Shown: positions 27,367 through 39,065, counted from the first letter of the stretch. The stretch: DNA of 64,000 nt from Saccharina japonica (GCA_008828725.1 MEHQ01002827.1:1-64000); one strand, 5' to 3'. Notes: generated from the letters alone by a model not told the origin. Numbers and translations: made by a program.

Positions 27367-27625
27367 GTACGTATTGTGAGTTGATTGGTCGTCCAATAAA
27401 AAAAACGGGAAAAACGGAAAAGAAGAAAAAAAAGGCGTTGTGAGTTAGTTGATCGGTCGTCCAATTAAAAAACGTCAAACAAGGAAAGAAAAAGCAAGGT
27501 ACTACATACAGTACTCGTAATTGTGAGGTGTTCGGTCGTCCAATAAAAAAAAAACGTCAAAAAAGGAAAAACGAAAAAAAAAACAGGTACCTGGTACGTA
27601 TTGTGAGTTGATCGGTCGTTGCTGA
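27367..27625. repeat. Tandem repeat, about 70-85 bp, four units
   Basis: Units contain TTGTGAGTTGATCGGTCGT, CCAATAAAAAAAACG and GGAAAAACGAAAA, followed by GGTAC. The last unit is truncated. Confidence 0.85.
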
Positions 27626-27835
27626 TGCAAAGAAACAAAACACGGTCGGCGTCAGAGAGGGGTCGGGGGCGTGTGGAGGCGTTTTTCACCCTCCCCCCCC
27701 AGCAGAACTGCACCGACGGTTTCGGGGACCAAGTATTCGGGACTTCGAGTAGATAGTAGATAGTGTGGGATCCCTCTTGCAGTAAGAAAACAAGACAAAC
27801 GCACACAAGTATCATATGAACCCACAACCCACCTA

Positions 27836-27928
27836 TCCCTTATAGAACTGGAGTCCCGTTTTGGGGACAAATTACTTAGAATTAAGAGTTGTTTGTCCCT
27901 AAAACGGGACTGCAATCCGAAGAGGGAT
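27836..27928. mobile_element. MITE-2 copy with TA flanks
   Basis: TA|TCCCTTATAGAACTGGAG ... GACTGCAATCCGAAGAGGGA|TA. Confidence 0.8.
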
Positions 27929-28043
27929 ATACGAGTGTCTCTACATACTGCTGTACTCATAATTGTGCGGGTAATATATACCTGGTACCTGGTATAGTTT
28001 ATTAATACGTACGTGGGATGATTTTTTTTCCCAGTGTAGTATA

Positions 28044-28805
28044 TTGCGGGGGAACATATAATAGCAATCAGGACCAAATACTCGTATGCAAAGTAAGATA
28101 GAGGTATAAGGTATACCTTATTTTGGCTGAAACGTTTTATGTATGACGGTAGGCTCCTTAGCCCATTCAGAACTGAAAAAAAATGTCCCACACTGATTCC
28201 AAGTAGTTTGTACCCAAATTCGTGGGACCATTTCTTAAGGGGTTATAACTCAAAATCGTCGGATATTCAGCATTCTCGTGTTGCAAGATCAAGATTGTTC
28301 GTTGTATACTTACTATGTAGGCCCATGGTATTGTTAATCTGGTATGTACGTATATAGCACTTTCATTTTCCCTCCAAAATCTGTTTTTCGGTGAGGTATG
28401 TGTGAAGCTCTTCAAGTGACCACCCTAAGAAGGCAGAAACATGGTGCTTACACCTCTCTCTACCGTAGCATGCCACGAAAATACTGCAATATATTGGAAT
28501 ATACTTCTGAGAGCGCCAATTAATAGTAGCGTGGGTAGGCACAATTCGATGCGAGTCGACGAGGGAAGGAAAGGCTGAAGTCTTCTCGCGATAAAAATGC
28601 AAGGCAAGAACCGTAGTGGGGGAGGAGGGAGAGGAGCCTACTTTGTGACCCCGGATCTGAGTTACGACTAGGGAGGAGAGAGAAAGGAAGGGCAAAGATA
28701 ATAAATGGGATGGACAAAAAAAAAAAAAAAAAAAAAAACTTCGAGTATAGGTTTTTGTGTACGTGATGGGTCCTGTGACTGTATACTATGGTCTCCCCCC
28801 GCATA
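28044..28805. mobile_element. MITE-1 copy split by nested insertions
   Basis: Left end TTGCGGGGGAACATATAATA at 28044, right end TATACTATGGTCTCCCCCCGC near 28787-28805. Between the halves sit a MITE-3 (28157-28247) and a SINE-1 (28507-28738). Confidence 0.6.
28507..28738 (+). repeat. SINE-1 copy with poly-A tail
   Basis: CTGAGAGCGCCAATTAATAG through GACCCCGGATCTGAGTTACG to AATAAATGGGATGGAC and A23. Nearly identical to 45597-45825 although the flanks differ, so these are separate, recent insertions of one lineage. Confidence 0.85.
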
Positions 28806-28925
28806 ACAAACAGTAAAAACAAGAGAGCAACGCCGCAAAAACTTTTGTGGGTTGCCTTGTTTGTCATGCCATTATTATCTATTAATAGTAGACTGGTTGG
28901 AACTTCGTACTGCACTGCTGTATCA

Positions 28926-29003
28926 CTGTCCCAAAACATAAAGGCCCGCTTGTATTGAATATTGCTGTACGAACGGTCATTATATTTTCGGACAGAGTGC
29001 TAC
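28926..29003. mobile_element. MITE-4 copy (twin at 46018-46094)
   Basis: ACTGTCCCAAAACATAAAGG ... TTGAATATTGCTGTACGAAC ... TATATTTTCGGACAGAGTGC. Confidence 0.65.
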
Positions 29004-29106
29004 AAGCAGTACTCGTACCCTTCCGGAACTTGATCGCAGTATCGTGGGAGCAACGTGGACGAACGCAAATAGCGATGGCAGAAACTGACACACAAAAGAA
29101 AAGAAA

Positions 29107-29143
<37 letters not shown>

Positions 29144-29523
29144 GCACCAACAGCAACAGCAGCAGCAGCAGCCCCCAGCCCGGGCTGCTTGCTGGCTTCC
29201 ATCAAGTGTCCGAACTATGATGCACGAACAACAAGGATCGTCGCACGACACGCGTCCAAGCAGCATCATGCCTCTCTCACGATGTATACTGTTGCGAAAT
29301 AAATGGCTTATACATACGAGTAGCTTTTATATATTGAGGAAACAAAAAAAAGGGGGAAAAAAACGAAAACAAAACTCAGCTGTGAGAGATCGAATTCTCC
29401 TCGAAACTCATCTCGGCAAGCTCTCGCTTTGGCGTGATACTATCCTTCGTATGATATACGTCTACGATATGTTGGGCCGGGGTCACTATTTTCGTTACTC
29501 TACTATTAATACTGTACTACTGA

Positions 29524-29790
29524 ACTGCTGTGTGTGCGTGTGTGTTCTTCACATTAAACCTTCCTTTCTACCCGTCGACATCCAGCACACCCAGTGTCCG
29601 TGCCGATTCATCATCCTAAAAAGGTACCAGTTCTGTGGTCACAAAACTACGACACAGAGATACTACGCTCAGTGCAGTAAGCAGAGCAGACAATGCAATG
29701 CCATATACGACAGGCAAGACCTACCCTGCTAGCAATCCAGGTGCATGCAAGAGAAAAAAAGAGAAAAGAAAGAAAAAAGCGAAAAGGAAA
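29524..29790 (+). repeat. Rep-J copy (twin at 46637-46905)
   Basis: After GTGTGTGCGTGTGTG, starts GTTCTTCACATTAAACC; runs through CACGGACACT-complement landmarks and GATACTACGCTCAGTGCAG; ends in an A-rich tail. A 60-codon frame (HIKPSFLPVDIQHTQCPCRF...) is open in all long copies, but I cannot assign it. Confidence 0.75.
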
Positions 29791-30488
29791 AATAATAGAA
29801 AGTAAACAGACTGAAGCAAATCATTAATCAAGCAAACCACAAAAGCATGACAAAATGAAAAGAAAAAAAAAAAAAAAATGTCGTGCTTCTCCCAGATGAG
29901 ATGCGACATCTAGTAAAAGAAACCAAATGAAATGAAATAACCGAAAAAAAAACAGTGCAACAAAGCAAGACTAAGAACGACAGGAAAAGACAGCAGCCAG
30001 AGCACACCAAAAGTACGCTCCAGCCAGCTGAGGCAGGTTTGTGCCCTAGTACAGGCAGGTTCTACCAGCTAGTCGGTCTGGTACTGGTACCTACTCTGTT
30101 TGCCGTCTCTTTCCTGCTTTCGTCCGCCGCGGTTTCCCTACGAACCCCCCCACCCTCTGTCTCCATTCCCTTGGGCGCCACCCATACAACGGATGCGTGG
30201 GTAGGCCTGCGTAAAGGGTTTATTTAGTTTGGACCTTGAAAAGCGAGAACTTTTTCATCAAGTAACGGAACCCCCGGTGCTTTTTTTTTGGCGAGGAAAA
30301 ACAAAACAGACAAAAATAAAGGTTTCCTGACAACAGAGCATTCGCGACCGTTTATGCCCCCCCCCTCCCCCCCCTCCCTCCCTCCGGCCCCGACCCCCAC
30401 TTTTCTTTTCGCCAACTTCAATTCGGCCCGATCCCCGCCAGAACCACTGGAAGGGAAATAAACTCAAATGTTCGACCGACCGTCTGTA
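29791..30488. other. No gene recognised
   Basis: A-rich then C-rich stretch (poly-C/CCCT at 30357-30385). Duplicated at 46906-47600. Confidence 0.4.
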
Positions 30489-30788
30489 TCCCTCCCGCAC
30501 ACTTTTTACATTTTCACAAAAGTAACGGAACCACCCAAACTTCAGACTGCGTGCGTATGCAACGCACGGACAGGACAGGACGGTCACAGCCTCTATTCTT
30601 GCGTCGGTCACAGCCTCTGCTGTTCTTGCGTGTGCGATTCGATGCACACGGTATCACATGATGCACCCGATGAAGTTTGAAAAAAAAAGTTAAACCCGTA
30701 TACATACGAGTACTTCCAACAACAAAAAATCGCGTACAAGTATTCCCGAAAAGCGGGTGCGGAACCTTACGAACAACCTTTTAATATT

Positions 30789-30897
30789 ACGGGGGACCAT
30801 AATAAACAGGGCCTACCGCACACACAAAAACCTATATATTTTCAATTTTGTATGAACAATATTTGGTCCTATCTACTATTTACTATGGTCCCGCGAA
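30789..30897. mobile_element. MITE-1 copy (twin at 48871-48979)
   Basis: TA-flanked TTACGGGGGACCATAATAAA ... TTTACTATGGTCCCGCG. Confidence 0.8.
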
Positions 30898-30984
30898 ATA
30901 GTGCACTGCTGTACAGAAGCCTAATTCTGATTCTAAGGCTAATTCTTATGCAATCGAATACGTGTTGATGAAAAAAATCTGCAC

Positions 30985-31400
30985 CATCTACCGTAGCACA
31001 TGTTTCCAGGGTTTGGACCAGTGTTACTACGATGCAGATCCTGCACAAACTCTCACAATGGCAGGTGTTTGTACTGTAGCAGATCATGATCTATCTGTAG
31101 ATAATAGATCTGTTCGTGGTGTGCAAGGTTATATATAGTCGTTGCTCACATCTAAAACCCGACCTAACCTGCCGTTACTATATGCTGCGTACGAAGGATA
31201 TATGTCTCAACACAGATCCAACGCAGGAAACATGTCCTAGATCAAGCGAATTATACGGCTCCCATCCGGCAACATGAGCTAGATCATACAGATCATACAG
31301 AACATACAGATCACACAGATCATACAGATCATACAGATCATCTGCCCTGAAATATCTACATGAAAGCAGGGATAGACGATCTGACCGAGATGTCTCAAGC
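30985..31400. repeat. Rep-E copy with CATACAGAT repeats
   Basis: GGACCAGTGTTACTACGATG, GATCCTGCACAAACTCTC, GATCTATCTGTAGAT, then (GATCATACA)n at 31275-31345. Twin at 49067-49482. Confidence 0.7.
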
Positions 31401-31810
31401 TTTGCAAGCTGCGTGATATTTACCGTGTAATATGCCAGGTAATGCCTTGTAGACTAGATACTTGAAACGTTAACTTTCAACTCCTTTTGTCTCGCCTACA
31501 ATTATGTTCAAAAAGAGTTACGTAGTATTAATACAAATTGTCAGAACGTACGAAATGCAAGTGTATAGATATGTATGATGTGATACCACATGATTTCAAC
31601 GTAGCTTTTGAAACGTACTATATATAACTTCCCACTTGTTTATGCAGCCTATATGCATATACCAGGTACTTGGTATTTGATATTATGGCGAGTGTCAACA
31701 GACCATAAAGTCCTATGTGAAGTGGACCCAGAAGGCCATTGTCAACATCAACATTCAGCGTAGCAAGCTGCGTGATTGCGAGATACACCTATAATCCGGT
31801 GCCCTATGAT

Positions 31811-31965
31811 ATCGCCGTACATGCCTCCTGCCTATATAGACCAAATACATCATTGGTGTTCTATGTATCGCCGTGCATGCCTCCTGCCTATATATAGACT
31901 ATGTACATCGATGTTCTATCGCCGTATGTACATGCCTCCTGCCTATATAGACTATATACACATGT
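31811..31965. repeat. Three tandem units, about 50 bp
   Basis: Each has ATCGCCGTACATGCCTCCTG then CCTATATAGAC. Twin at 49893-50047. Confidence 0.9.
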
Positions 31966-32217
31966 GAATCTAGCCTCAAATTCCGTTTCTCACGATGGTT
32001 TCGGACGGCTGTTTTGCCCTTAACTGTTGTCCCGTGTACGCCACGTACATATGTATACTGTATGTACTTCGAAGCAATATACTGGCTGCAGACTGTATGT
32101 AGTATATACGCGCGATCGAAGTACAGCCAGCACCTGGCATCAAACACAGCTTCCGGAGTATGTATGAGTTTGGACGAAATCCTCGATGCCTCAGCTCCAT
32201 GTTTCTCCTTTCATGTT

Positions 32218-32315
32218 TTCAAACATGTTTATAAACATGGTTATAAACATGGTTACAAACATGGTTACAAATATGGTTACAAACATGGTTATAAACATGG
32301 TTTTAAACATGGTCT
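32218..32315. repeat. 15-bp minisatellite AAACATGGTTATAAA
   Basis: Seven units of AAACATGGTTA(T/C)A. Twin at 50300-50397. Confidence 0.95.
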
Positions 32316-32812
32316 TCTCCGGTCTATTCGCCTGGAACAGTCCGGGTTGCTGGGTTGCTGGGACGGAAAGATATGCCCCCAAGCCCAATGCAATGGGATG
32401 AGATGACGCACGACACGTGCGCCTGCAGCATGGTAATACCAGCAGGCCAGCAGGGCTCTTCTTCACGGGTCATGAGTCATGGGGTCATGGCCCGGTCGGG
32501 CCGGGTCAGGAGGTTTTCAAGCTCTCACGTATCGATCGGGTCGGGTCTGATCATGTCAGGAGGTTTTCAAAACTCTCACGTATCGGGTCGGGTCCACTCT
32601 TGTATCCGACCCGATCCGACCCGATCCGACCAGACCCACGAACAGCCCTCAATACTACTCGTATACAGTGTACAATAATAGTGTTGGGATATCGTATCCA
32701 AAGGTTCGATATACATCGAAATATCGAAATATCGAGACTTTCAATAAATCATAATATCGAACATGTTTTGTCCTTCATCCCCCCCCAATGTGATACTTCG
32801 TACAAAGCATCC

Positions 32813-33595
32813 ACAGATGCTCCGAGTACCTTGGAGTAAAGTACGGAGTATTAGAGATGAAATACTTCAGGTACTTCGTGTACTCGGAGTATTTCGGGGT
32901 TCGATACTCCGGGATACTGCTCGTACTCGGAGTAGTTCGGGTATGAACACTCTCGATACTGCTTGTACTCGGAGTATTTCGGGGTCCGATACTGCGGGCA
33001 CTCCTTGTACTTCGAGTATTTGGGGCTTCAGTACTGCTCATACTCCAATTACTCCGAGTATTCAGGCCGCCAATACTCTTATACTCTTAAGTACTCGGAG
33101 TACGAAATGTACTCGATACTCGGAGTATACTCGGAGTGTGTACGTTAGGAGCATCTTTGAATTATTTTCAAGACTCGGCCGTCATTCCTCGCAGGTTCTG
33201 GGAGCATGTGACTGGCGTTTATAGCATTTCAAAATTCACAGATGCTCCCATTACCTCGGAGTAAAATTAGAGTATTTTCAAGAAAAAAACACTTGAGGAA
33301 CTTTGTGTACTCGCAGTATTTCGGTGTCCAATACTCTCGATACTCGGAGTACTCCGAGTAATTTAGATGTTTTTACTCCGAGTGCTGCTTGTACTCGAGT
33401 ATTAATACTGCTCACACTCCCAGTACTCGGAGTATTTGGGCCTTCAGTACTGATCATACTCCAAGTACTCCGAGTGTTTAGGCCATCAGTACTTTAATAC
33501 TCTCAGAACTCGGAGTACGAAAAATACTCGATACTCCGAGAAAACTTCGAGTATACTCGGAGTATCGAGTATACTCGGAGCATCTGTGAAAGCAT
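32813..33595. mobile_element. TIR-5: two adjacent elements packed with ACTCGGAGTA
   Basis: Ends CACAGATGCTCCGAGTA (32813) and TACTCGGAGCATCTGTG (to about 33590) are inverted. An internal TTCACAGATGCTCCC at 33237 and GGAGCATCTTTGAA near 33150 suggest two elements of about 350 bp side by side. More than 15 copies of TACTCGGAGTA or half-sites lie inside. No ORF belongs to it. Twin at 50895-51677. Confidence 0.65.
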
Positions 33596-33947
33596 CCCCG
33601 TGTTTTTCATGCTGACAGTGAACGACAGCTTCCGATGTATGATACGTATCACCTATCGAAATCGTACATATCGATTTTTTTTTATTTTGCTTTGCCGGTA
33701 CATATTTAGATATGATATCGTGTCGATTTCGATTATTGTTCGATATCGAACACTTCCGAGTCGTACGAGTACATACTGCTGCACATTCTTCCTATTCATA
33801 ATTAGGTGCTTGATAACATCCACCTGGTACTATATAGCAAGTGCCTCCCAGAAAACAGGTAAATATACATATATATGTAACTGCAAGCAATCTCCAAAGG
33901 ATGAGGCTGATGGCAAAAAACGCCTGGAGCGAAAAAAAAAACATACC

Positions 33948-34030
33948 AGCGAGCAAGCGAGCAAGCGGACAAGCGAGCAAGCGAGCAGACGAGCAAGCGG
34001 ACAAGCGAGCAAGCGAGGAAGCGAACAAGC
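33948..34030. repeat. 8-bp minisatellite GAGCAAGC
   Basis: Ten units of AGCGAGCA/AGCGGACA, next to a host exon donor. Twin at 52030-52112. Confidence 0.9.
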
Positions 34031-34035
34031 CTTAC

Positions 34036-34173
34036 CTTCGTCGGGATACGTTGTGACCGGTGGTGATGGTCGTGGCCCTTGTGTTGACGCGACGGCCCGC
34101 ACGAGATGAATCGACTTCTCTGCTGATGCGTCTCTGAATGTGCTCCTCCACCAGCGGATTCAGCTTCAGCTCT
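34036..34173 (-). CDS. Host exon of unknown gene (twin 52118-52255)
   Basis: Reads ELKLNPLVEEHIQRRISREV... ending ...NVSRR, between ACAG|A and AAG|GTAAGG, in GC-rich sequence unlike its surroundings. The frame is charged and helix-like at the start, basic later. I do not recognise the family. No joining exons found; the copy at 52118-52255 encodes the same residues. Confidence 0.5.
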
Positions 34174-34395
34174 CTGTTCGTTCCGTTCCGTTCCGTGTCG
34201 TTCCGTTCCGTTTTGTTTCGTTTTGTTCCGTTTAAATTGTTTTGTTGAATAAAACAAAATAAAAAACAATTCGTGCGCAGTGGGAACGTCCGAACGGATG
34301 GACAAACGACAAAATAATAAAAAAGAGAGATAGAGAGACAGCGAGAGAGGGGGTGTGATGATCAGATTTCAGTACGGGTGCACCATACGGTCGCA

Positions 34396-34498
34396 GATTA
34401 TGTTGGTTATTTGTTCTCCAAGGCGAGTTAACTGATCGAGGATTTCGTCGAAACTCATCTATACATTGAATACATATGTACACGCAGAGCATTGCGAA
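34396..34498. repeat. Rep-I copy (twins 52478-52577 and 53015-53115)
   Basis: AACTGATCGAGGATTTCGTCGAAACTCATC then ATACATTGAATACATATG. Diverged relatives at 20425-20515(-), 29372-29455 and 43328-43420. Short, no ORF. Confidence 0.7.
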
Positions 34499-34559
34499 AA
34501 AAAAAAAAAAAAAAAAAAGACGTCTGCGAGATTCCAACAAGGACAAAAGAACAAGAACT

Positions 34560-34617
34560 GGTGGAACCTCGTGACCACTAAAGGGTCGACTGCGTGAGTT
34601 CGATTCCGCCAACAAAC
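34560..34617 (+). repeat. tRNA-like sequence before a T run (twin 52607-52672)
   Basis: Box B GAGTTCGATTCC preceded by ACTGGTGGAACCTCGTGACC; then CCAACAAACC and T10, which would end Pol III transcription. Box A spacing is poor, so a tRNA relic or SINE head is likelier than a gene. Confidence 0.3.
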
Positions 34618-34681
34618 CTTTTTTTTTTTTGCTTCTGCGAAAATCGACTATTAACAGCAGACTGCTGTGGCTATTTGACCA

Positions 34682-35106
34682 TTACGGGAGACCATATATA
34701 CAGCATTAGTAAATAGGACCTACGGTACACGTAAATATTTCCCTACTTTTACCAAGGGTATGCGCGGATCTGAATCCCAGATACCCCACTACCCCCCCCC
34801 CTATATTGGAGGGAAGAACCGGACCGTTGTGATCCCAGAAAACAATAAGTCAACTTTTTTTTAAATTACCACCCCCCCCCCCTCCACCAGCGAAAAGAAA
34901 ATAGGGGGGGTCTCTAAAACCAAGTTAAAAAAGGGAACAAAAAGCGAAAAAAAAATGGTTTTCGCTCATTTCGTCCTGTGATCACAGCGATCCGGTTTGT
35001 TTTTCATTCTGACCTTCCTACAATTGTGGTGTCGTTTTCTCTTTTTTGTTTACACCCTTGCTTTTACTAACAATATTTTGTCCCCTATTTAATATGGCCC
35101 TCCGTA
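34682..35106. mobile_element. MITE-1 copy split by a 300-bp insertion
   Basis: TTACGGGAGACCATATATAC ... ACTTTTACCAAGGG (34682-34757) resumes at CTTTTACTAACAATATT (35060) and ends ATGGCCCTCCGTAA. The insert (GTATGCGCGGATCTGAATCC ... ) is not recognised. Twin begins at 52739. Confidence 0.65.
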
Positions 35107-35109
35107 ATA

Positions 35110-35350
35110 GCAGCAGCGTGTGTACGTACGCATGATTCCACGACGGTCGATGAGGCAAGAAAATGCCGAATCTCCTTTCTCGCGGTAAAAACGGAAGGCG
35201 CGACCCGCATATAGTACGTAGGGAGGGGGGAGGACAAACGCCTGCTCGCATATACGTGACCCCGGATCAGGGCTACGAACGTAAGGAAGCGCTGGAGAAA
35301 GTAGGGCACAAGATAAATAAAGGGGTCGGAAACGAACAAATAATGAATTT
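35110..35350 (+). repeat. Diverged SINE-1 copy
   Basis: CTCGCGGTAAAAACGGAAGG, TGACCCCGGATCAGGGCTACG, GATAAATAAAGGGG: same order of landmarks, older sequence. Confidence 0.6.
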
Positions 35351-35618
35351 TTGAAAAAAATAACACAACAGCAGCTATATTCAAGAAGTACTCGTGAGTA
35401 GATTGCCACGTATATACGTGCTCTTTTCTTAACTTACTCTCCGATTGGTGCTCGGTAGGGGAGGAGCCCCGTTGGCGGAAGAATTCGGAGCCATCAACAC
35501 GCAACGACCACTGACTTTTTCGATGTCACGTTGTGTAAAAAGTTAACGTACTGGTATATAGTATATATACGGTACTCTTGCGAACGCCTTTTTTTTTTGC
35601 TGTGATTTCATGACGTTA

Positions 35619-35893
35619 ACCCTTTTAGAACTGCAGTCCCGTTTTGGGGGCAAACCGCTCTAATTCTAAGTAATTTGTCCCCAAAACGGGACTCCAGTCC
35701 TATACGGAAGGGTTATAACCCTTTAACCCATGCAGAAATGAAAAAAATATCCCACACTAATTCCAAGTAGTTTGTCCCCAAATATTTGGGACCAGTTCTG
35801 AAGGGGGTAAGAACCGGTCCCCCGTTTTTGGGGATACACTATTTAATACTTGGAATTAGTGTGGGATACGTTTTTTTCAGTTCTGAACGGGTT
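35619..35893. mobile_element. MITE-2 followed by two inverted MITE-3 copies
   Basis: MITE-2 at 35619-35714 (TA|ACCCTTTTAGAACTGCAG ... AAGGGT|TA), MITE-3 minus at 35721-35806, MITE-3 plus at 35806-35893, the last two sharing an edge. Confidence 0.75.
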
Positions 35894-35897
35894 ACAT

Positions 35898-36040
35898 AAA
35901 AGAAAATTGGACTGGCCTGCCGGAGACCTACCTGCAAGTAGACTGACTACGTTTTTTTTTGCTGTGATTCACGACGTTGAACGAAGAAAAGTGGACTGGC
36001 CTGCCAGAGACCTTGAAAGTAGACTGACTGACGACGTATA
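35898..36040. repeat. Direct repeat pair
   Basis: TGGACTGGCCTGCCGGAGACC (35909) and TGGACTGGCCTGCCAGAGACC (35993), each followed by AAGTAGACTGACT; TTTTTTGCTGTGATTC precedes the second and also occurs at 35592. Confidence 0.8.
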
Positions 36041-36639
36041 CCCGCAACGCTTCAACAAGGCAAGGAGTGTTACGTCTTGTGTCAGCAAATCAGGAACGCC
36101 CGGGGACAGACGACAGTATAGTACGTACAAGGTGTAACGTGATATTTTTTTCGTGCAGAAAGAAAAAAACAATTATATAAAGTAAAGGGCCCGTCTGGCT
36201 TCACGGAGATTTCAAACCGAAAAACAACAACGAACCCATCATTAATCTCTGACCAGTCTAGCGGAAGAGCGTTCTCATCATGGGGGCTTTCTCGCTTTGG
36301 CACCAAGAGCGAGAGGGCAATTCGATTACGAGTCATGTATGCTGCGGTGGGGGGGGGGGGGGGGAGGGGGGGGGGGGGTTCCACGGGGAACGTTATGCAT
36401 TTTGTATATTCGACGGGAAAATTTTATTGTTGAGGAATTCTGAAAAACTATCAACACTGATCTGTGACATGCTCAACGTATATATATTGACTTGTGTGAT
36501 ATAAAGCAGCAGCGCAGCATGCGGTGAGCGCACCGCCTCTATAACTGTCTGTACCTATATTATGGGGAACAAACCTTAATTCTTCAATTACATAATTTGT
36601 TATTGTTTGCAGAAATGAAATGGGTTTTATAAGGTAAGA

Positions 36640-37330
36640 CCGCTTCAGAGTACTGCGCTATGCTTACGTAGTGTTTTCGATGCATAATACTGCGAGTACT
36701 GGGCAATGCTTAGTGCTTAGTATGTTGGAGGCTTAAATCCTTAAGAACTGGTCCCACGAAATCGGGGACAAACTACTTGGAATTAGTCTGGGACATCTTT
36801 TTCAGCTCTGAATGGGTTAACAGCAAGTACTTTTGCTGTAAGTTACGATTAGTTTTGTCGAGGTTTGATACTGCGAGTACTGCGAACCCAACAGCATACT
36901 GGTACTGCCCCGATGTACTGGCAGTATACCCAGTATTCAGTATACTAATCCGATCTACGGATTGTTACAACGTTTGTTCCTGCATTCCAGATTTAGCCCT
37001 GCAGTGCAGTTGTAGGCCGCTTTGCTTCACTTCTCTCCTTGGTTGATAAATGCTCCATCAAAGGTCGCCCGGTTTTTTCGCGGTTCAATACTGCGATTAC
37101 TGGGCTATGATATACGCAGGATTTTCAAGGTTTGATACGGCGAGTACTGGGGCCTACCATTAACAAAATCTTAATATTTCCAGGCTCTTGATACTGAGAG
37201 GACTGGGGCTTACCAGGTACCCACCATTTTGGACGCCGTGATAACTGCTGTGAGTACTACGAGCCTAAGAGTATACTGGTACCGCCCCAGTATACTGGCA
37301 GCATACTCAGTACCCGGTATAGTGCCATGA
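36640..37330. repeat. Degenerate repeats of GATACTGCGAGTACTGGG
   Basis: At least six copies of TTTGATACTGCGAGTACTG-like sequence plus inverted CAGTATACTGGCAG motifs. No gene. Confidence 0.6.
36736..36820 (+). mobile_element. MITE-3 copy
   Basis: CCTTAAGAACTGGTCCCACG ... TACTTGGAATTAGTCTGGGA ... CTCTGAATGGGTTAA. Confidence 0.75.
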
Positions 37331-38190
37331 CACCAGAACAAAAAAACTGGGGCGGCGGTGAGGGGGGGGTGACGCTTAGAGGGGGGGGGGTGAGTGCACG
37401 CCGTCGCTCGCCTCGGTTATGCATTTTCCGAACAGCCAACCAACGCACGCTCATACAACTGGTACTCGTACCATACCTGCTACTGTTTATAGTCGGTTTT
37501 TGCCAGAGTAAAAACAAGCTTTTCTCGCCCCTTATTTTCTTCCCTGCACTAAAACATCATGAGCAGGAACGGCGGTATTTTGGAATTGGGAATTCAAAGC
37601 CTCTGCCATCGCGTGCCCCCCCCCCTCGAACCCTGGAAACTACTGCAGCTACGGTGCTCGTACTACTGCTTGTACTTCGTTTTTACTAACAACGAAACAA
37701 ATTATCAAGGCCCTTGATACGCCTTTCAAGCAAGCTGGAATTTATCCGCCTGGCAGCGGGATAAATGGCGCTGCTATATACTTGAAAGTTGTAAAGAAAC
37801 AAAAACAAAAAAAAATCCATGCGCAGAGCCAGAGCCGTGTGCTGAGTGATATTCCGGGCATGAGCATAAACCCTTCTCAATATACACTAAATAGAATCGT
37901 CCTGTTTATCTCGGTGCTTGGAGCACTATCTGGGAAGATACGGGCCTGTGTTGCAAATAAAACTCGAAAACGTGTACAAGGGCACACGACGCTCCACGCA
38001 GGTTTAAATACGTACGAGTACGACAACATGTGAGTACGAGTATATATCGGCCAATCGGCGGAGGTCACTTTGTACGCATGTCCTCAGTTGAGATGACACA
38101 AAACACAAGAAGAAAACAAAAAACGAATATGTCCACACCTTCTTACGGGGGGGGGGACCTTGCAGAATCGCCGCAAGTTTTGGAATGGTG
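37331..38190. other. No gene recognised
   Basis: Poly-G tracts at 37360-37392 and mixed sequence. The plus-strand frame at 37782-38033 is not convincing. Confidence 0.35.
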
Positions 38191-38195
38191 CGGGT

Positions 38196-38197
<2 letters not shown>

Positions 38198-38246
<49 letters not shown>

Positions 38247-38375
38247 ACTACTACTACTACTACTGCTATTACTACTACTACTACTACTACTACTGCTATT
38301 ACTACTGCTACTACTACTGCTACTACTACTACTACTACTACCGCTGTTGCTGCTACTGCTACTACTACTACTACT
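38198..38375. repeat. (ACT)n microsatellite
   Basis: Long ACT tract broken by GCT and ATT units; several frames read as homopolymers. Confidence 0.95.
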
Positions 38376-38556
38376 GTACATAATCTATTGGTAATACACA
38401 CTCTGTTAATAGAGCCAAGTAATTAATACAGGTAAGTAATTACTTGAGTCGTATAGACTACCGGTATACATCAACAGCAGTAGTACTATAACCCTGTACC
38501 TCCACAATAGGGAGGGTCGCTCGCGCTGACACAGTTACCGTTCGTCATTACCGCAG

Positions 38557-38771
38557 GCCTCATGACGCAAAAGCAAATCGACTCCACGCCTCTCTTTTTG
38601 TTTCGGCGGGGGCAGGCGATCACGGGTCTCGTAGCGGACCTGTGCTTTCATCAAAAGCTCAGGGCAGGGCCGAAGACCGTCCCAAACCCACCGACAGAGC
38701 GTTATTGCGCGAGGCGGGCTTTCGCCGTGAGCGCGACGAAGCGCAGACAGGCCTTCAACGAGACCCCTTGA
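38557..38771 (+). CDS. Candidate terminal exon of unknown gene
   Basis: TTACCGCAG|GC precedes a GC-rich open frame LMTQKQIDSTPLFLFRRGQA... ending ...RRQAFNETP and TGA. Composition stands out from the A/T-rich flanks. The antisense frame is also open. No family recognised, no upstream exon placed. Confidence 0.3.
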
Positions 38772-38954
38772 TTGCGCGCCGCGCCGAAACGTAAAAGAGT
38801 GTACCAAGGTTATAATATACCTGCAGTACAGTAAGCTACACACAGGAGGCACGTTTCCGGAGTTGAAAACACCCCGCTCGTCGGAAATGCAGGTATTATA
38901 TACATATAGCGACCGACGTTTGGCATGTAGTAAATCAGGCGCCTGATCCAACTA

Positions 38955-39065
38955 TTGCGGGGGACCATAGTAAAATAGGACCAAGCATTGTTGGTAAAAC
39001 TAGTAAAACATGTAGGGTTTTGTGTGTACCGTAGGTTCTGTTTACTACATTAGCCCACCCCGTTA
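38955..39065. mobile_element. MITE-1 copy
   Basis: TA-flanked TTGCGGGGGACCATAGTAAA ... GTAGGTTCTGTTTACTACAT. Confidence 0.75.

Larger units (their letters stand above)
28880..34956. repeat. Long direct duplication, copy 1 (partner 45971-53012)
   Basis: 28880-29120 matches 45971-46215 with many indels; 29524-30490 matches 46637-47600 with indels; 30491-34956 matches 48563-53012 with only rare substitutions. 29121-29523 and 46216-46636 do not match. Contains MITE-1, MITE-4, Rep-J, Rep-E, the ACTCGGAGTA element and a host exon. Confidence 0.95.

Noticed and set aside
32200-32320. Short tandem units with regular spacing that could suggest a CRISPR array
   Set aside because: Units are contiguous (15 bp, no spacers) and the genome is eukaryotic; it is a minisatellite.
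36235-36345. Possible tRNA with CAT anticodon and intron (GACCAGTCTAGCGGAAGAGC ... CAATTCGATTACG)
   Set aside because: Box B is a poor match and acceptor ends do not pair; not enough for a tRNA call.
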